A stretch of 64,000 bases of DNA from Planctomycetaceae bacterium. Its GTDB lineage: Bacteria > Planctomycetota > Planctomycetia > Planctomycetales > Planctomycetaceae. The DNA is taken from NCBI GenBank assembly GCA_041398825.1, contig JAWKTX010000014.1, positions 1-64,000 of the forward strand. Reading direction: 5' to 3'. The first letter of the stretch is position 1; each line of letters opens with the position of its first letter. The notes under the pieces were generated by a model. It did not search any database. It worked only from the letters and a program-made list of their open reading frames with translations, and had not been told where the DNA came from. This document shows positions 7,629 to 18,057 of this stretch, piece by piece. The translations under genes were made by a program, and so were the position numbers.

Positions 7629-10094
7629 ATGAATATCCTTCTCCCGCTAAACAATCCCGGTCCCCTGAGCATGTTTCGGACTGTGCGATTCGCCTGCCTT
7701 CCCGTCCTTTGCATGATGTTGGCGACCTCAGGGTTTCCGGTTTTCGCCCAAACCCGGGATGAAGGCCAGCTAAAGGCCAGCCTTACTGCCACATCAGCAG
7801 AAGAAGATACGGCAGGCAAGGAGCAACTGCAGCAGGCCCTGCAGGCGGCCGGGGAAAACCGAACGGAACTTCTGATGGCGATCAGCAAGTCGCCAGCGGC
7901 TCATCGGGAAGCGATGGAGTTCCTGATCGCCAATATGCCGGAACGCGACCTGAGATCGCTTTCCTCGGAGTATCTGCTGGAGAATGTGCGGCTTGCCTAT
8001 GAAGCATGGGAGCAGGCTCCCTGGAAGACAGACGTACCTCATGACATTTTTCTGAACAACGTGCTTCCCTACGCTAACATCAACGAACGCCGGGATGGAT
8101 GGCGAAGACAATTCATGGAGCAGTTTCGCCCGCTGATTGCAGAAGCTTCTACGCCGTCCCATGCAGCAGCCCTGCTTAATCAGAAGCTTTTTCCGCTGGT
8201 AAAGGTCAAATATTCGACGCAGCGTCCCAAGGCGGATCAGAGTCCGCTTGAATCGATTAATGCCGGCCTGGCCTCCTGCACAGGATTATCCGTGCTGCTG
8301 ATTGATGCCTGCAGAGCCCTGGGCATACCCGCTCGGTTTGTCGGAACACCGTTATGGTCCGACAACAGTGGAAACCATTCCTGGGTGGAAATCTGGGACA
8401 ACGGCTGGCACTTCACTGGAGCGGCTGAACCAACAGGAAACAATCTGGACAAGGCGTGGTTCAGCGGCAGAGCGGGGACGGCCGTTACCGATGATCCCAA
8501 CCATGCGATCTATGCTGTCAGCTTCCGGCGGACACCTCTGAGGTTTCCTCTGGTCTGGGATCGTTCGATCGACTACGTCAGCGCGGTGAATGTCACAAAT
8601 CGCTACGTTGCTCAGGCTGAAAAAGTGCCGGATGGAATGGTCCTCGCCATGTTCTGCGTGAAAGACCGCAGGGACCAGAAGCGGATCTCTGCCAGGGTGC
8701 GCGTCCTGAACAATCGAAACGAAAACGTCTTTGAAGGTATTTCCCGAGACGAGGGATTTGACACAAACGACTACCTGCAGACCTTTCTTCAACAGGGAGA
8801 ACAATATCGCGTCACCATCCGCTGCGATGACATCGAACAGGCCGAGACTATCCGGGCAGAAAACAGGTCGGGGCCATGGATCTGGACGATCGCCCGATCA
8901 GGAGGTTCTTCTGCCGCAACTCGTTCCGCGAAAGCGGTGGCTGATCTGGTCGCTTTCCTTTCGCAACCGACGGATCAGCGACCCGATATTCAGCGGCAGG
9001 AATTTGCAAAAGTGCCCCTGACAAAAGGCGATGCCGCCGAAGCCGTTGCACTGCTTTGGTCAGACCACCAGGACCACATTCGAGCAACTCGAAAGGCCGA
9101 AACGGATGCGCGCGAACTGGTGATTGGCGAACTGAAAATGCCATTCGACTTCAAAGTGTTTGGAACGAAGCCGCCGACCGGTCGAAGCCTGTATCTCTCT
9201 CTGCACGGCGGCGGTGGCGCGCCGAAGCGAGTGAACGATCAGCAGTGGGAAAACCAAAAACGGCTGTACGAACCTGCGGAAGGTCTTTACCTCGCGCCGC
9301 GGGCTCCGACAGATACCTGGAATCTCTGGCATCAGGCCCATATTGATCAGTTCTTCGACAGACTCATTCAGAACCTGATTGTGCTGGAAGAAGTTGATCC
9401 CAATCGAGTGTACCTGCTCGGATATTCCGCCGGGGGTGATGGTGTCTACCAACTGGCTCCTCGCATGGCCGACCGCTTTGCGGCCGCGGCCATGATGGCC
9501 GGACATCCCAACGAAACTTCACCACTCGGCCTGCGTAATTTGCCGTTTACTTTGCACATGGGAGAACTGGACACCGCATACAATCGCAACAAGACTGCTG
9601 TGGAATGGCAGACAAGACTGAAAGCCCTGCAAAAAGAAGATCCAGAAGGCTATGACCACTGGGTTCATATTCATGCTGCCAAATCGCACTGGATGGATCG
9701 TGAAGATGCCGAAGCGATCCCGTGGATGGCCGGCAAATCTCGCAATCCTCTGCCGCAAAAAATCGTCTGGAAGCAGGATGACGTTGTGCATTCCAGATTC
9801 TACTGGCTCGGCACAAACCCACAACGCATCAGGGAACGCGCTGAGATTCGTGCTGAACGCGACGGTAACTCTTTCGCTGTGAAATCGGATGATGTCGAAG
9901 AGTTTGCAGTTCTTCTGAACGACGAGATTGCTGACCTGGACAAACCAATTACCGTCACACACAACGGCATCGTTCTGCACGAGGGAATGGTTGAACGAAC
10001 GATTGATGCAGCCGCACGCTCCCTGGCAGAACGCGGAGATCCAGCGACGGTGTTTACCAGTCAGATCGCTGTAGTTTTATCCGCGCAACCATAG
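7629..10094 (+). CDS. Secreted two-domain protein: transglutaminase-like plus esterase-like alpha/beta hydrolase
   Basis: An 821-residue protein. A signal peptide (MFRTVRFACLPVLCMMLATSGFPVFAQ) begins at Met15, so the true start may be 7671. Residues about 205-265 form a transglutaminase core: GLASCTGLSVLL (Cys217), GNHSWVEIW (His250) and DNGW (Asp). The second half holds an alpha/beta hydrolase: SLYLSLHGGGG (oxyanion), LLGYSAGGDGVY (GxSxG nucleophile), and a late HIHAAKSHWMD histidine. It resembles carbohydrate esterase/PHB-depolymerase-like enzymes. This fused layout recurs in planctomycetes; the joint role is not known, but both halves could act on protein- or polysaccharide-linked substrates outside the cell. 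Confidence 0.8.
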   Translation: MNILLPLNNPGPLSMFRTVRFACLPVLCMMLATSGFPVFAQTRDEGQLKASLTATSAEEDTAGKEQLQQALQAAGENRTELLMAISKSPAAHREAMEFLIANMPERDLRSLSSEYLLENVRLAYEAWEQAPWKTDVPHDIFLNNVLPYANINERRDGWRRQFMEQFRPLIAEASTPSHAAALLNQKLFPLVKVKYSTQRPKADQSPLESINAGLASCTGLSVLLIDACRALGIPARFVGTPLWSDNSGNHSWVEIWDNGWHFTGAAEPTGNNLDKAWFSGRAGTAVTDDPNHAIYAVSFRRTPLRFPLVWDRSIDYVSAVNVTNRYVAQAEKVPDGMVLAMFCVKDRRDQKRISARVRVLNNRNENVFEGISRDEGFDTNDYLQTFLQQGEQYRVTIRCDDIEQAETIRAENRSGPWIWTIARSGGSSAATRSAKAVADLVAFLSQPTDQRPDIQRQEFAKVPLTKGDAAEAVALLWSDHQDHIRATRKAETDARELVIGELKMPFDFKVFGTKPPTGRSLYLSLHGGGGAPKRVNDQQWENQKRLYEPAEGLYLAPRAPTDTWNLWHQAHIDQFFDRLIQNLIVLEEVDPNRVYLLGYSAGGDGVYQLAPRMADRFAAAAMMAGHPNETSPLGLRNLPFTLHMGELDTAYNRNKTAVEWQTRLKALQKEDPEGYDHWVHIHAAKSHWMDREDAEAIPWMAGKSRNPLPQKIVWKQDDVVHSRFYWLGTNPQRIRERAEIRAERDGNSFAVKSDDVEEFAVLLNDEIADLDKPITVTHNGIVLHEGMVERTIDAAARSLAERGDPATVFTSQIAVVLSAQP

Positions 10095-10294
10095 CTTTCG
10101 TTGTTGAATTGCGGTGACAGCATCAGCAGCAGAATGCTGATTCAACGGTTGTTTGTCGGCATTGCTTGCTGCCCATCAATCGAAAGCGGTATGCTGGGCG
10201 TTCGAAATATGCACAGCTGAGGCATCGACTGTGCCGCTTTCCTGCGCGATTCAAATTCCTGCCGAGCTGCCAACCTTTCCTGCCGGAGCTGCTC

Positions 10295-13200
10295 ATGTTG
10301 ATCTGTCTGGTTCGATCCCATGCTGCAGTTGCAGCACTACTGACGGCCTGCCTGCTTTCGGATGCAGCTCTGGCGACACAGCCATCGCCTGTGAGCGAAC
10401 AGGATGGCGCTGGTCTCCCCGCCAGTGTGTTCACGGAGCTTTCCCGCAGCTTCGACCAAGAACAGTTACCGTTGCTGAAACAGTTTTGTCTTGATTGCCA
10501 TTCGACCAGCGAAATGCAGGGTGAACTGGATCTCGAAACATTCAACTCGTTCGATGCTGTAAGGCGGCACCCTGCGGTCTGGCAAAAAGTTGTGGAAATG
10601 ATCGACAACGGCGAAATGCCGCCAAAGGATTCTGCACAACTGTCCGTCCGGGATCGCAAACAGTTTCGCAACTGGGTCCAGGAGTTTCTGAACGCGGAGG
10701 CCCTCGCAAGCGCCGGAGATCCCGGGCCCGTCGTCCTGCGACGTCTGAACAATGCCGAGTTCACGTATACCATTCAGGACTTAACCGGTGTGCCGCTGGA
10801 GCCGGCTCGCGAATTTCCAGTGGACAGTGCATCGGGGGAAGGATTTACCAATACGGGTAGTTCGCTGGTTATGTCCCCGGCGATGATCACGAAATACCTG
10901 GATGCTGCTCGCGAAATCAGTTCACATGCGGTTCTTCTGCCTCAGGGTTTTCGCTTTTCGAAATTCCATACGCGACGCGACTTCACAAATGAGATGCTCG
11001 ATCAGATTCGCAGCTTCTATGCACGATATACCGACAGCTCTGGTGGTGATCAGGTCAATCTGCAGGGAATTGTTTTCAATACGAATGGTGGCGGACGACT
11101 GCCGCTGGAAAAGTACCTGACAGCATTGCTGGAAAACCGAGCTGGCCTGCGAGCCGGCTCAGTAACGTTTGAACAGATTGCACTGGCATCGGCCAACAAT
11201 TCACCTCAACTCAGTGCACGATACCTGCAGACACTCTGGGAATCACTGGAGGCCGCCGATCGGCCCGATTCGCTGTTGTTGAACAAACTTCGTGCCGCAT
11301 GGCATCACGATTCACCGGAGGCCCGTTCAGAAATTCTTCAGCAGGTTGCACGATGGCAGTCTGCTTTGTGGCAGTTCACAACGGTGGGGCATATCGGCAA
11401 AGTGAACGGGCCGACTTCCTGGCTGGAACCTGTCAGTCCGATTGTGTCGCGACAGGACATCAGATTGCCACTTTCTGCTTTGGCGGCCGCACAGTTGGCC
11501 CCTGGCGAATCCGGCCAGCGGGAGATTTCGTTGTACCTTGTCGCGGGCGATGCCGGAACATCGTCGTCCGGCGATGTTGTTGTCTGGGAACGACCGCGAC
11601 TGGTTGCGGCCGGGCGGCCGGATTTATTATTAAGAGATGTCCGCGATGTGACTCGTGAACTCGCCGCTCATCGCCAGCAGCTATTTTCCACAGCCGAACG
11701 ATGTCTTGCTGCCGCATCCCGTGCCAGTGAAACATCACAGACCACCGATGTCCATGCGCTGGCTGAGGAATTCTCTGTCGATGCTGCGTCGCTCACCGCA
11801 TGGCTCGACTACATGGGAATCGGTTCAGCAGGGCCAGTTCGGTTGGGAACGCCCATCGGTCGCAAGATGGAAAACGGTGCGGGCTACGCTTTCATCAATG
11901 GGTGGCATGAAGATGACGCGCTCAGCATCGTCGCCAATTCATCGGATCAGCATGTTCGAATTCCCGGCAATATGAAGCCTCATAGCATTGCCGTGCACCC
12001 GGCCCCGACACTTTCGGTTGTTGTCGGCTGGAAAAGCCCTGTGACGGGCACACTGAACATCGAAGGTGCCGTTCAGCATGCCCACCCCGAATGCGGGAAC
12101 GGGACTGCATGGACAATAGAATTGCGGCGAGGAAACACCAGGCAACGACTGGCTGCAGGCATCAGTCACGGCGCGACCGTCATCCCGTATGGTCCGCTGG
12201 AAGATATCGCTGTGCGGCAAAATGATGTCGTCTGCCTGATCATCAGCCCTCGGGACGGAAACCATTCGTGCGATCTGACCTCAATCGACATGACTCTGAA
12301 TTCAAGTCTGCCGGACGGAACAACTCTGCAATGGAACATGGCGAGCGACTTGTCCCCCGACCTGCTGGCTGGAAACCCCCATGCGGACCAGCACGGTCAT
12401 CTCGACGTATGGCATTTCTTCTCGGAACCCGCAACCGGTTCTACCGGACACGTCATTCCTGCTGGGTCATTGCTGGCCAAATGGCAGAGCGAAGCCGATT
12501 CGATAAAGCGATCCTTACTGGCTGCACAATTGCAGAACCTGCTCCAGAACGGCCCGCAGAATGCCCCGGGAGACTCGCCCGACGCGATCTTGTATCAGCA
12601 GCTGACATCGCTCAGTGGACCACTGATGTCTTCCGCCCTGCAAATGATCTCCGTCAGGGAAAGGAGCACGGGGTCGTCGTCAGCCAATGGTGTGAATGCT
12701 GACGAAGGACTTGAAGGACTCCCATGGGGGCTGGATCGCTCAAAATTTGGAGCACATCCGGCAGACAATGGACTTTCACAGGATCTGCCTGCCGTTGAGT
12801 CGGCCAGTCTGTGTGTTGCTGCGCCGTCTGTGCTTGAAGTTCGGCTTCCTGCTGACCTCGTGGCAGGAACGGAGTTCGTCACCACAGCGATGCTGCATCC
12901 GGTTTCAGGAGCCGAAGGCAGCGTACAAATGCAGGTCCTCACTTCTCGCCCCGAAAAGCTTGAGGGCCTGCAGCCAGCGTCTGTCACAAATACGAATGGA
13001 GTGGGCCCCTGGACATCCAATAATCGTGGCATCGCGTATGCCACGCCCGTCATTGTCAATCAGGACAGCGTCGCACGGGAGCAGATCGAGCAGGCTTTCG
13101 ACGACTTTCGACACCTGTTTCCGGCAGCATTGTGTTACACAAAAATTGTTCCGGTGGACGAAGTTGTTACTCTCACGCTTTACTATCGCGAAGACAACCA

Positions 13201-14683
13201 TCTGAAACGACTGCTGCTCAGCGAACGCGAAACGGCAGAACTCGACAGACTCTGGGAGGAAATGCGTTACATAAGTCGAGAGGCTTTTGCGACTGTCGAT
13301 GCCTTTGAACAATTGATGGAATTCGCGACTCAGGATGCGGACCCGGGTGTCTTTGCGCCAATGGCTGGTCCAATTCAAAAGGCTGCCGACAGATTTCGTG
13401 ACACGCTCAGAAAAAGTGAGCCTACACATATCGAAGCGATGATTGATTTCGCTGCCCGGGCGTATCGACGTGATCTGAAAGCAGGCGAAGCCGATACCCT
13501 GCGAAGTCTCTACGCCGAGCTCCGGGCCGATGGCCTCTCTCACGAGGATGCATTCGGCATGTTACTTCAACGGGTTCTTGTAGCGCCGTCGTTTCTCTAT
13601 CGACTGGAGACCCCAGGCAGGGGCAGCGATCCGTCGGCTGTAAGCAGCTGGGAACTGGCGAATCGGTTGAGCTACTTCCTGTGGTCGTCAGCTCCGGATG
13701 CACAACTGCGAGAAGTCGCTGCGAATGGAACGCTTTTACAGCCGGATATTCTGAAATCGCAGGCAACCCGAATGCTGGAGAATCCCCGGTCACGCCGCAT
13801 GGCGACCGAGTTTTTCTGCCAGTGGCTGCATATCTATGACTTCGATCAGCTGGATGAAAAGAGCGAACAGTATTTTCCGACCTTTGATTCTGTGAAACCG
13901 CTGTTGTACGAAGAAGCGATTCTGACATTCACAGACCTGTTGCAACAGGACCGATCTCTTCTGGATTTATTCGACGCTGACCACACGTTTCTCAATGCCG
14001 CTCTTGCAGAACACTACGAAATCCCGGGCGTAGATGGCACCAACTGGCGTCGAGTCGATGGCGTGCGGCAATATGCACGCGGAGGCATTTTCGGGCTTGG
14101 CGCCACGTTGGCGAAACAATCTGGTGCATCACGCACAAGTCCGATTCTGCGAGGCAACTGGCTGAGCGAAGTCGTGCTGGGCGAGAAACTACCAAAGCCA
14201 CCGAAAGGAGTTCCTCCGTTACCGGAAGAAGAAGCAAATGTGGAACTGTCGGTGCGGCAACTGGTGGAGCGCCATACCAGCGACGATCGTTGTTCCGGCT
14301 GTCATCTGCGGATTGATCCCTACGGCTTTGCCCTCGAGAACTTTGACGCCATCGGCCGTTTCCGAACCAGGGATCTTGGCGGCCGACCTGTCGAAACCAG
14401 CACAACGGTTCTGGACGGAACCACGATCGACGGCTTCGAAGGCATGAAACACTATCTGCTGACCGATCGCCGTGACGCTATCGTTCGTCAGTTTTGCAGA
14501 AAGCTGCTTGGCTATGCCCTTGGCCGCGCAACACAACTATCCGATGAACCACTCCTGGATGACATCCAGAAAGATCTTGCTCGAAATGACTACCGCATCT
14601 CAACGGTTGTGAACGCAATTATCACGAGCCCGCAATTTACGAAGATTCGCGGTAGTGACGTTGCTCAATCGACAAGCGACTGA
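10295..14683 (+). CDS. Giant DUF1587/DUF1592/DUF1588/DUF1585 cytochrome-like secreted protein
   Basis: 1462 residues with a signal peptide (ICLVRSHAAVAALLTACLLSDAALA region). The first haem-type motif is LKQFCLDCHS near residue 70, followed by a planctomycete cytochrome C-like segment and the DUF1587 signature VVLRRLNNAEFTYTIQDLTG. A long middle insert (about 250-900) contains carbohydrate-binding-like beta-rich sequence. The C-terminal third carries DUF1595/DUF1592, DUF1588 (KQSGASRTSPILRGNWL), a second CxxCH in RCSGCHLRIDPYGFALENFD, and DUF1585. The family occurs in large paralogous sets in planctomycetes and is thought to be periplasmic; its reaction is unproven. The start at 10295 is preferred (GGAG 7 nt upstream, signal peptide) over an open frame reaching 10166. 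Confidence 0.88.
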   Translation: MLICLVRSHAAVAALLTACLLSDAALATQPSPVSEQDGAGLPASVFTELSRSFDQEQLPLLKQFCLDCHSTSEMQGELDLETFNSFDAVRRHPAVWQKVVEMIDNGEMPPKDSAQLSVRDRKQFRNWVQEFLNAEALASAGDPGPVVLRRLNNAEFTYTIQDLTGVPLEPAREFPVDSASGEGFTNTGSSLVMSPAMITKYLDAAREISSHAVLLPQGFRFSKFHTRRDFTNEMLDQIRSFYARYTDSSGGDQVNLQGIVFNTNGGGRLPLEKYLTALLENRAGLRAGSVTFEQIALASANNSPQLSARYLQTLWESLEAADRPDSLLLNKLRAAWHHDSPEARSEILQQVARWQSALWQFTTVGHIGKVNGPTSWLEPVSPIVSRQDIRLPLSALAAAQLAPGESGQREISLYLVAGDAGTSSSGDVVVWERPRLVAAGRPDLLLRDVRDVTRELAAHRQQLFSTAERCLAAASRASETSQTTDVHALAEEFSVDAASLTAWLDYMGIGSAGPVRLGTPIGRKMENGAGYAFINGWHEDDALSIVANSSDQHVRIPGNMKPHSIAVHPAPTLSVVVGWKSPVTGTLNIEGAVQHAHPECGNGTAWTIELRRGNTRQRLAAGISHGATVIPYGPLEDIAVRQNDVVCLIISPRDGNHSCDLTSIDMTLNSSLPDGTTLQWNMASDLSPDLLAGNPHADQHGHLDVWHFFSEPATGSTGHVIPAGSLLAKWQSEADSIKRSLLAAQLQNLLQNGPQNAPGDSPDAILYQQLTSLSGPLMSSALQMISVRERSTGSSSANGVNADEGLEGLPWGLDRSKFGAHPADNGLSQDLPAVESASLCVAAPSVLEVRLPADLVAGTEFVTTAMLHPVSGAEGSVQMQVLTSRPEKLEGLQPASVTNTNGVGPWTSNNRGIAYATPVIVNQDSVAREQIEQAFDDFRHLFPAALCYTKIVPVDEVVTLTLYYREDNHLKRLLLSERETAELDRLWEEMRYISREAFATVDAFEQLMEFATQDADPGVFAPMAGPIQKAADRFRDTLRKSEPTHIEAMIDFAARAYRRDLKAGEADTLRSLYAELRADGLSHEDAFGMLLQRVLVAPSFLYRLETPGRGSDPSAVSSWELANRLSYFLWSSAPDAQLREVAANGTLLQPDILKSQATRMLENPRSRRMATEFFCQWLHIYDFDQLDEKSEQYFPTFDSVKPLLYEEAILTFTDLLQQDRSLLDLFDADHTFLNAALAEHYEIPGVDGTNWRRVDGVRQYARGGIFGLGATLAKQSGASRTSPILRGNWLSEVVLGEKLPKPPKGVPPLPEEEANVELSVRQLVERHTSDDRCSGCHLRIDPYGFALENFDAIGRFRTRDLGGRPVETSTTVLDGTTIDGFEGMKHYLLTDRRDAIVRQFCRKLLGYALGRATQLSDEPLLDDIQKDLARNDYRISTVVNAIITSPQFTKIRGSDVAQSTSD

Positions 14684-14727
14684 TCACACTGCGCTGGTTC
14701 TGCACATTCTTCCGGCACGATCCGTGA

Positions 14728-15693
14728 TCAACGTGCCGCTTCACAGGCAGTCTTCATCTTTTGCAAACCTGTCTTTGCAACCTGCAGCGCGTCCTGTTGC
14801 CAGTAGTCTTTGTTGAATAGCTCCAGTGACAATGTCACGCTGCGTCCATTGCCGCCAATCATGTTCAGGATGTCTGTCAAAGGAGCGATGCCATCTCCCG
14901 GGTAGACGCGGTGGGAGTCATTCATTTCCTGTCGTGATGGCGAAGCGGGATAATCATTCATGTGGAAGACCTGAATCGCCGCATCGCTCAACAACTGGAG
15001 GCCGTTAAATCCAGAGCCGCCCTTAAATATATGATAAACGTCCGGCAACACGCATGCTTTCGGATGATCAGCTTCGGTGCACACGAATACAGTTTCGCCG
15101 AGCCGCGAAAGATTGGCAGAAAAGCCCCAAACTTCCAGCTGCGGTGTGACCCCCGTCTGATCGCCAAGTTCCAGCAACGCGCGATAACGCTCTGCGACGA
15201 CAAACAAATCCAGCTTCGGGCCCTGATTCGCGCCGGATGGTGGAGCGGCGATGCGAGTTCCCCCGAGTACTCTCAGCATATCCATGTCACGTTTGGCTTC
15301 TTCCAGCCCGGCTTTCCGTTTTGACTCATCGTCCACAATCCATTGAGCAAAACCGATCGCACTGTCGACTGTCAGACCCGCATCCTGAATCTGTTTTCGA
15401 AGATCGGCCAATTTGCCACCGGCTTCAACGAATTCAGCGATACTCCGAATCCAGGGTTCGATTCCATCGTATCCCGCCTCAGCGGCAATACGGATTTCTT
15501 CCTGAATGCCGAGTTTTTGCCCTCGAATCGTGCTCGTGTTCAGACAGAACCGAAACGGTGAGGCGATTGTTTGATTGCCGCCGTCAGCTGATTCGGCAGC
15601 CACAGCATCTGCGCTCCTCCGGGTTGCCAGTATTCCTGTGGCCGCAGAAGCCAGAAAAGCTCGTCGTGCGAACGAAATTGATTTCGATTCCAT
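14728..15693 (-). CDS. Exported sugar phosphate isomerase/epimerase (TIM barrel)
   Basis: A 321-residue protein with an RR-type export signal (FARRAFLASAATGILATRRSADAVA). The body is a xylose-isomerase-like TIM barrel: EAGYDGIEPWIRS, then VFHMNDYPASPSR and the metal-site region HRVYPGDGIAPLTDIL, and VTLSLELFNKDYW near the end. Members convert keto/aldo sugars or inositol intermediates with a divalent metal. In planctomycetes, Tat-exported versions are frequent partners of exported Gfo/Idh/MocA oxidoreductases such as the one at 3925-4980. It is convergent with the giant DUF1592-type gene (44 bp gap). Confidence 0.85.
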   Translation of the reverse strand: MESKSISFARRAFLASAATGILATRRSADAVAAESADGGNQTIASPFRFCLNTSTIRGQKLGIQEEIRIAAEAGYDGIEPWIRSIAEFVEAGGKLADLRKQIQDAGLTVDSAIGFAQWIVDDESKRKAGLEEAKRDMDMLRVLGGTRIAAPPSGANQGPKLDLFVVAERYRALLELGDQTGVTPQLEVWGFSANLSRLGETVFVCTEADHPKACVLPDVYHIFKGGSGFNGLQLLSDAAIQVFHMNDYPASPSRQEMNDSHRVYPGDGIAPLTDILNMIGGNGRSVTLSLELFNKDYWQQDALQVAKTGLQKMKTACEAAR

Positions 15694-15957
15694 TGAGATC
15701 TGTCCTCAAGACTAGTCGGGCCTGGTCGCCAGCAATCCGGCGCCCGAAGGTAGTTGACAGAGAAAGCAAAAGAAATCGTTTGTCCACCAGGAGCGGCAAA
15801 AACCGGCCAACTCCAAAAAAATCGAGTCTGCCGTGAACCCATTCCCCCGAAGTCACGAAACTGACTTCCGGCCATTGAGTCTCCTTGACAGTATTTTGGA
15901 TGCGTGATAGTGTTCTGCGCTCGGTGACAAAGTCTTCGGACACGCACCACCAAAACC

Positions 15958-16030
<73 letters not shown>

Positions 16031-16039
16031 ATTCACAGA

Positions 16040-16080
16040 AAGCCCTGAAAACACTTAGTTTTCAGGGCTTTTTTGTTTTT
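16040..16080 (+). terminator. Rho-independent terminator after tRNA-Ala
   Basis: A 13-bp perfect hairpin: AAGCCCTGAAAAC (16040-16052), loop ACTTA, GTTTTCAGGGCTT (16058-16070), followed by TTTTGTTTTT. It sits 9 nt past the tRNA end and would stop the tRNA transcript before the integrase. Confidence 0.93.
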
Positions 16081-16149
16081 CACGGTGAACCGATTTCGTG
16101 TGCATGTCCCCATTTTTGTCCCCAAAATCCGGACAAGGGAGACTCGTCC

Positions 16150-17016
16150 ATGCGAAAGCCGTTCTACAAAAAATCTCATGGGGCCTGGTACGTCAACCAC
16201 CACGGCCGAATGATCCGTCTGAGCCAGGACAAGGAGGAAGCGTTCAAAGCTTACCACGAGCTGATGGCATCGGAAGCACCAGCATCGTCGAATGACTCGG
16301 TGGCCACACTGATGAACAGCTACCTCGACTGGTGCAAAAAGAATCGGTCAGCTCAGACCTACATCTGGTACAAAGAATTCCTGTCCTCATTCGCCCGTTC
16401 GATCGGCGTCCGTCTGAGAATCGGCAGTCTGAAACCTTTGCACATCACGCAGTGGACAGACACTCAAGAAGGCTGGAATGACACGACAAAGCACAACGCC
16501 GTGAGAGCCGTCAAGCGGGTCTTCAATTGGGCGGTGAAAGAAGGCCGGCTCCGAATCAGCCCCATTCAAAACGTCGAACGCCCAGCTCCTCGTCGCAGGG
16601 AATCATTCTTGACATCTGCTCAGTTCGAGCTGGTCAGGAACTGCGTGAGGGAAGGCGGCTTTCGTGACTACATCACATTTCTGTTTGAAACAGGAGCTCG
16701 CCCACAGGAGATCCGTGTGATCGAGGCGAAACATTGTGATGTGAAGGCCGGTCGAATCGTGCTGCCTGCGAGCCAGGCGAAGGGTAAGCAGTATCCGCGA
16801 CTGATTCTGCTGACACCGGCAGCGAAGGATCTTGTTGCCTCACTGTGTCAACGTCACCCGGATGGCCCTCTATTCGTGAATCGAACTGGCCACGCCTGGA
16901 ACAAGGACTCCGTGAACTGCCGATTCCGCCGAATCAGAGAGCAGCTTGAAAAGAATGGAACTCCAATTGCCGGTCTCTGTGCCACCAGTGCAAGGCGTCG
17001 GTCTCGTCGTTCTTGA
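16150..17016 (+). pseudogene. Tyrosine recombinase/integrase, 3'-truncated
   Basis: 288 residues are open from ATG 16150 (GGGAG 8 nt upstream). The N-terminal SAM-like core-binding domain (about 45-140) is intact. The catalytic domain starts normally with FLFETGARPQEIRVIEAKH (first catalytic Arg) and has the SQAKGKQYPR lysine region. Right after EKNGTPIAGLCATSA the sequence stops matching an integrase. The HxxR box, the H/W residue and the catalytic Tyr are all missing. The last codons overlap the antisense end of the YHS gene, so a deletion near 16985 fused the two. It lies next to tRNA-Ala, the usual place for an island integrase. It should be inactive. Confidence 0.85.
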
Positions 17017-17293
17017 GGAACAGGTGCAGCTTGCCGTTGATGATCTTGAAGTTAGTTGGGCACGCCTCGAACTCCTTGTCGATGGACATACCAAAGGCGC
17101 ATCGACCGCCGTAGACAGGGATGTACTTGTCAGGGTTCCGGTCGAACTCTGTTTTCACTTCCTCGTTGACGAAGTGGTAGACCTTGCCGTCGTGCGTGGA
17201 AGAGAACTGTGGATCGCCTTTCATCGGCTGGCTCAGTGCGAAGTAAGCGACCGGGCAGTGCCCCTGAAGTTCTGGTGTGTGATCTAGAGTCAT
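16934..17293 (-). CDS. YHS-domain protein with replaced C-terminus
   Basis: A 119-residue protein starting MTLDHTPELQGHCPVAYFAL. The YHS domain spans about 10-75, with CPVAYF, YHFVNEEVKTEFDRNPDKYIPVYGG and CAFGM; conserved Cys residues suggest metal binding. The normal family C-terminus continues after DAL with LWN-type sequence. Here, after KNDETDALHWW, the frame runs into antisense integrase sequence (last about 15 residues). The recombination that cut the integrase therefore also clipped this gene. It follows the cytochrome P460 gene by 56 bp and probably shares its sigma-54 transcript. YHS proteins are often found with metal or nitrogen-oxide enzymes; the exact role is unknown. Confidence 0.78.
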   Translation of the reverse strand: MTLDHTPELQGHCPVAYFALSQPMKGDPQFSSTHDGKVYHFVNEEVKTEFDRNPDKYIPVYGGRCAFGMSIDKEFEACPTNFKIINGKLHLFLKNDETDALHWWHRDRQLEFHSFQAAL

Positions 17294-17349
17294 GGTGATT
17301 CATCTTTCTTAATGGTTGTCGGGATTGAGATTGTGAGAGCAGGCGGCAA

Positions 17350-17988
17350 CTACTTGCCTGCGATCTTGGGCCGTGCCGCTCGCAGGACGGGATAGGTGCC
17401 GGTGAAGACATAATCCTCATTGGCTCCCGAGTGGCAGGCGTTGCACGATTCTGTCTTCATCCGAGTCCCCACCGATGCGTAGTCGGGCGCTTCCCCAAAG
17501 CGGAAGAAGGCCCAGCCTCCCGGTTCGTCGCTGAACCGCTTTGAGTCCTTCACCATCGCTTCCAGGCTGACGAACTCTCCTTGGAAGTAGCCGTTGCCAC
17601 TGTCCATCTTCTTGCCACCGACCGAAACGAGTTCCTTGAGGATCACTGTGCCCTCGGCAAACTTGCCGGTCTGCTTGTAGGCGGCGTAACTGGCTGGATC
17701 GATGTAGACGTTGTGGAACTCGGGAAAGGCCGCCTTGCCATCGTTCATGTCGTTGGGCGTGACGGGTGCCCCGACGAAGACCCATTCCCGGTGATCGGCT
17801 GGGCGCAGCAGTTCGCCCTGCTCGTTGTGGTTCACCAACCTGGCCTGCATTCCGGGTTCTCGCTCGGCAGCATTCGCAGTTGCCATCGGCGTGTCGGCTG
17901 AGGTGCCGCAGCCTGACAGCAGCAGTGGCGCTGAGGCGGTTCCGGCGAACAGCAAGACGGCTCCCAACAGGTTCTTTTTGTGACGCAT
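17350..17988 (-). CDS. Cytochrome P460-family lipoprotein
   Basis: A 212-residue protein starting MRHKKNLLGAVLL. The signal peptide ends in a lipobox (LLLSGCG), so it should be a lipoprotein. The body fits cytochrome P460: HREWVFVGAPVTPNDMN, FPEFHNVYIDPASYAAYKQTG, FRFGEAPDYASVG and the haem c motif ESCNACHSGANEDYVFT near the C-terminus. Known P460 enzymes oxidise hydroxylamine, using a c-type haem cross-linked to a lysine. The start is supported by AGGAG at 17996-18000 (reverse strand). It is driven by the sigma-54 promoter at 18058-18073 and divergent from a sigma-54 activator gene, which suggests inducible detoxification of hydroxylamine or NO. Confidence 0.87.
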   Translation of the reverse strand: MRHKKNLLGAVLLFAGTASAPLLLSGCGTSADTPMATANAAEREPGMQARLVNHNEQGELLRPADHREWVFVGAPVTPNDMNDGKAAFPEFHNVYIDPASYAAYKQTGKFAEGTVILKELVSVGGKKMDSGNGYFQGEFVSLEAMVKDSKRFSDEPGGWAFFRFGEAPDYASVGTRMKTESCNACHSGANEDYVFTGTYPVLRAARPKIAGK

Positions 17989-18057
17989 GTGTCTTCTCCT
18001 CACTGAGTGAATCAAGTGGCCCTGAACGACGGTGTTCACTGGCACGGCTCTCGCATT

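Noticed and set aside
18040..18055. A plus-strand sigma-54 promoter (TGGCACGGCTCTCGCA) for the activator
   Set aside because: Spacing fits but the -12 box is TCGC, and activator genes of this type rarely need sigma-54; the overlapping minus-strand site is the better match.
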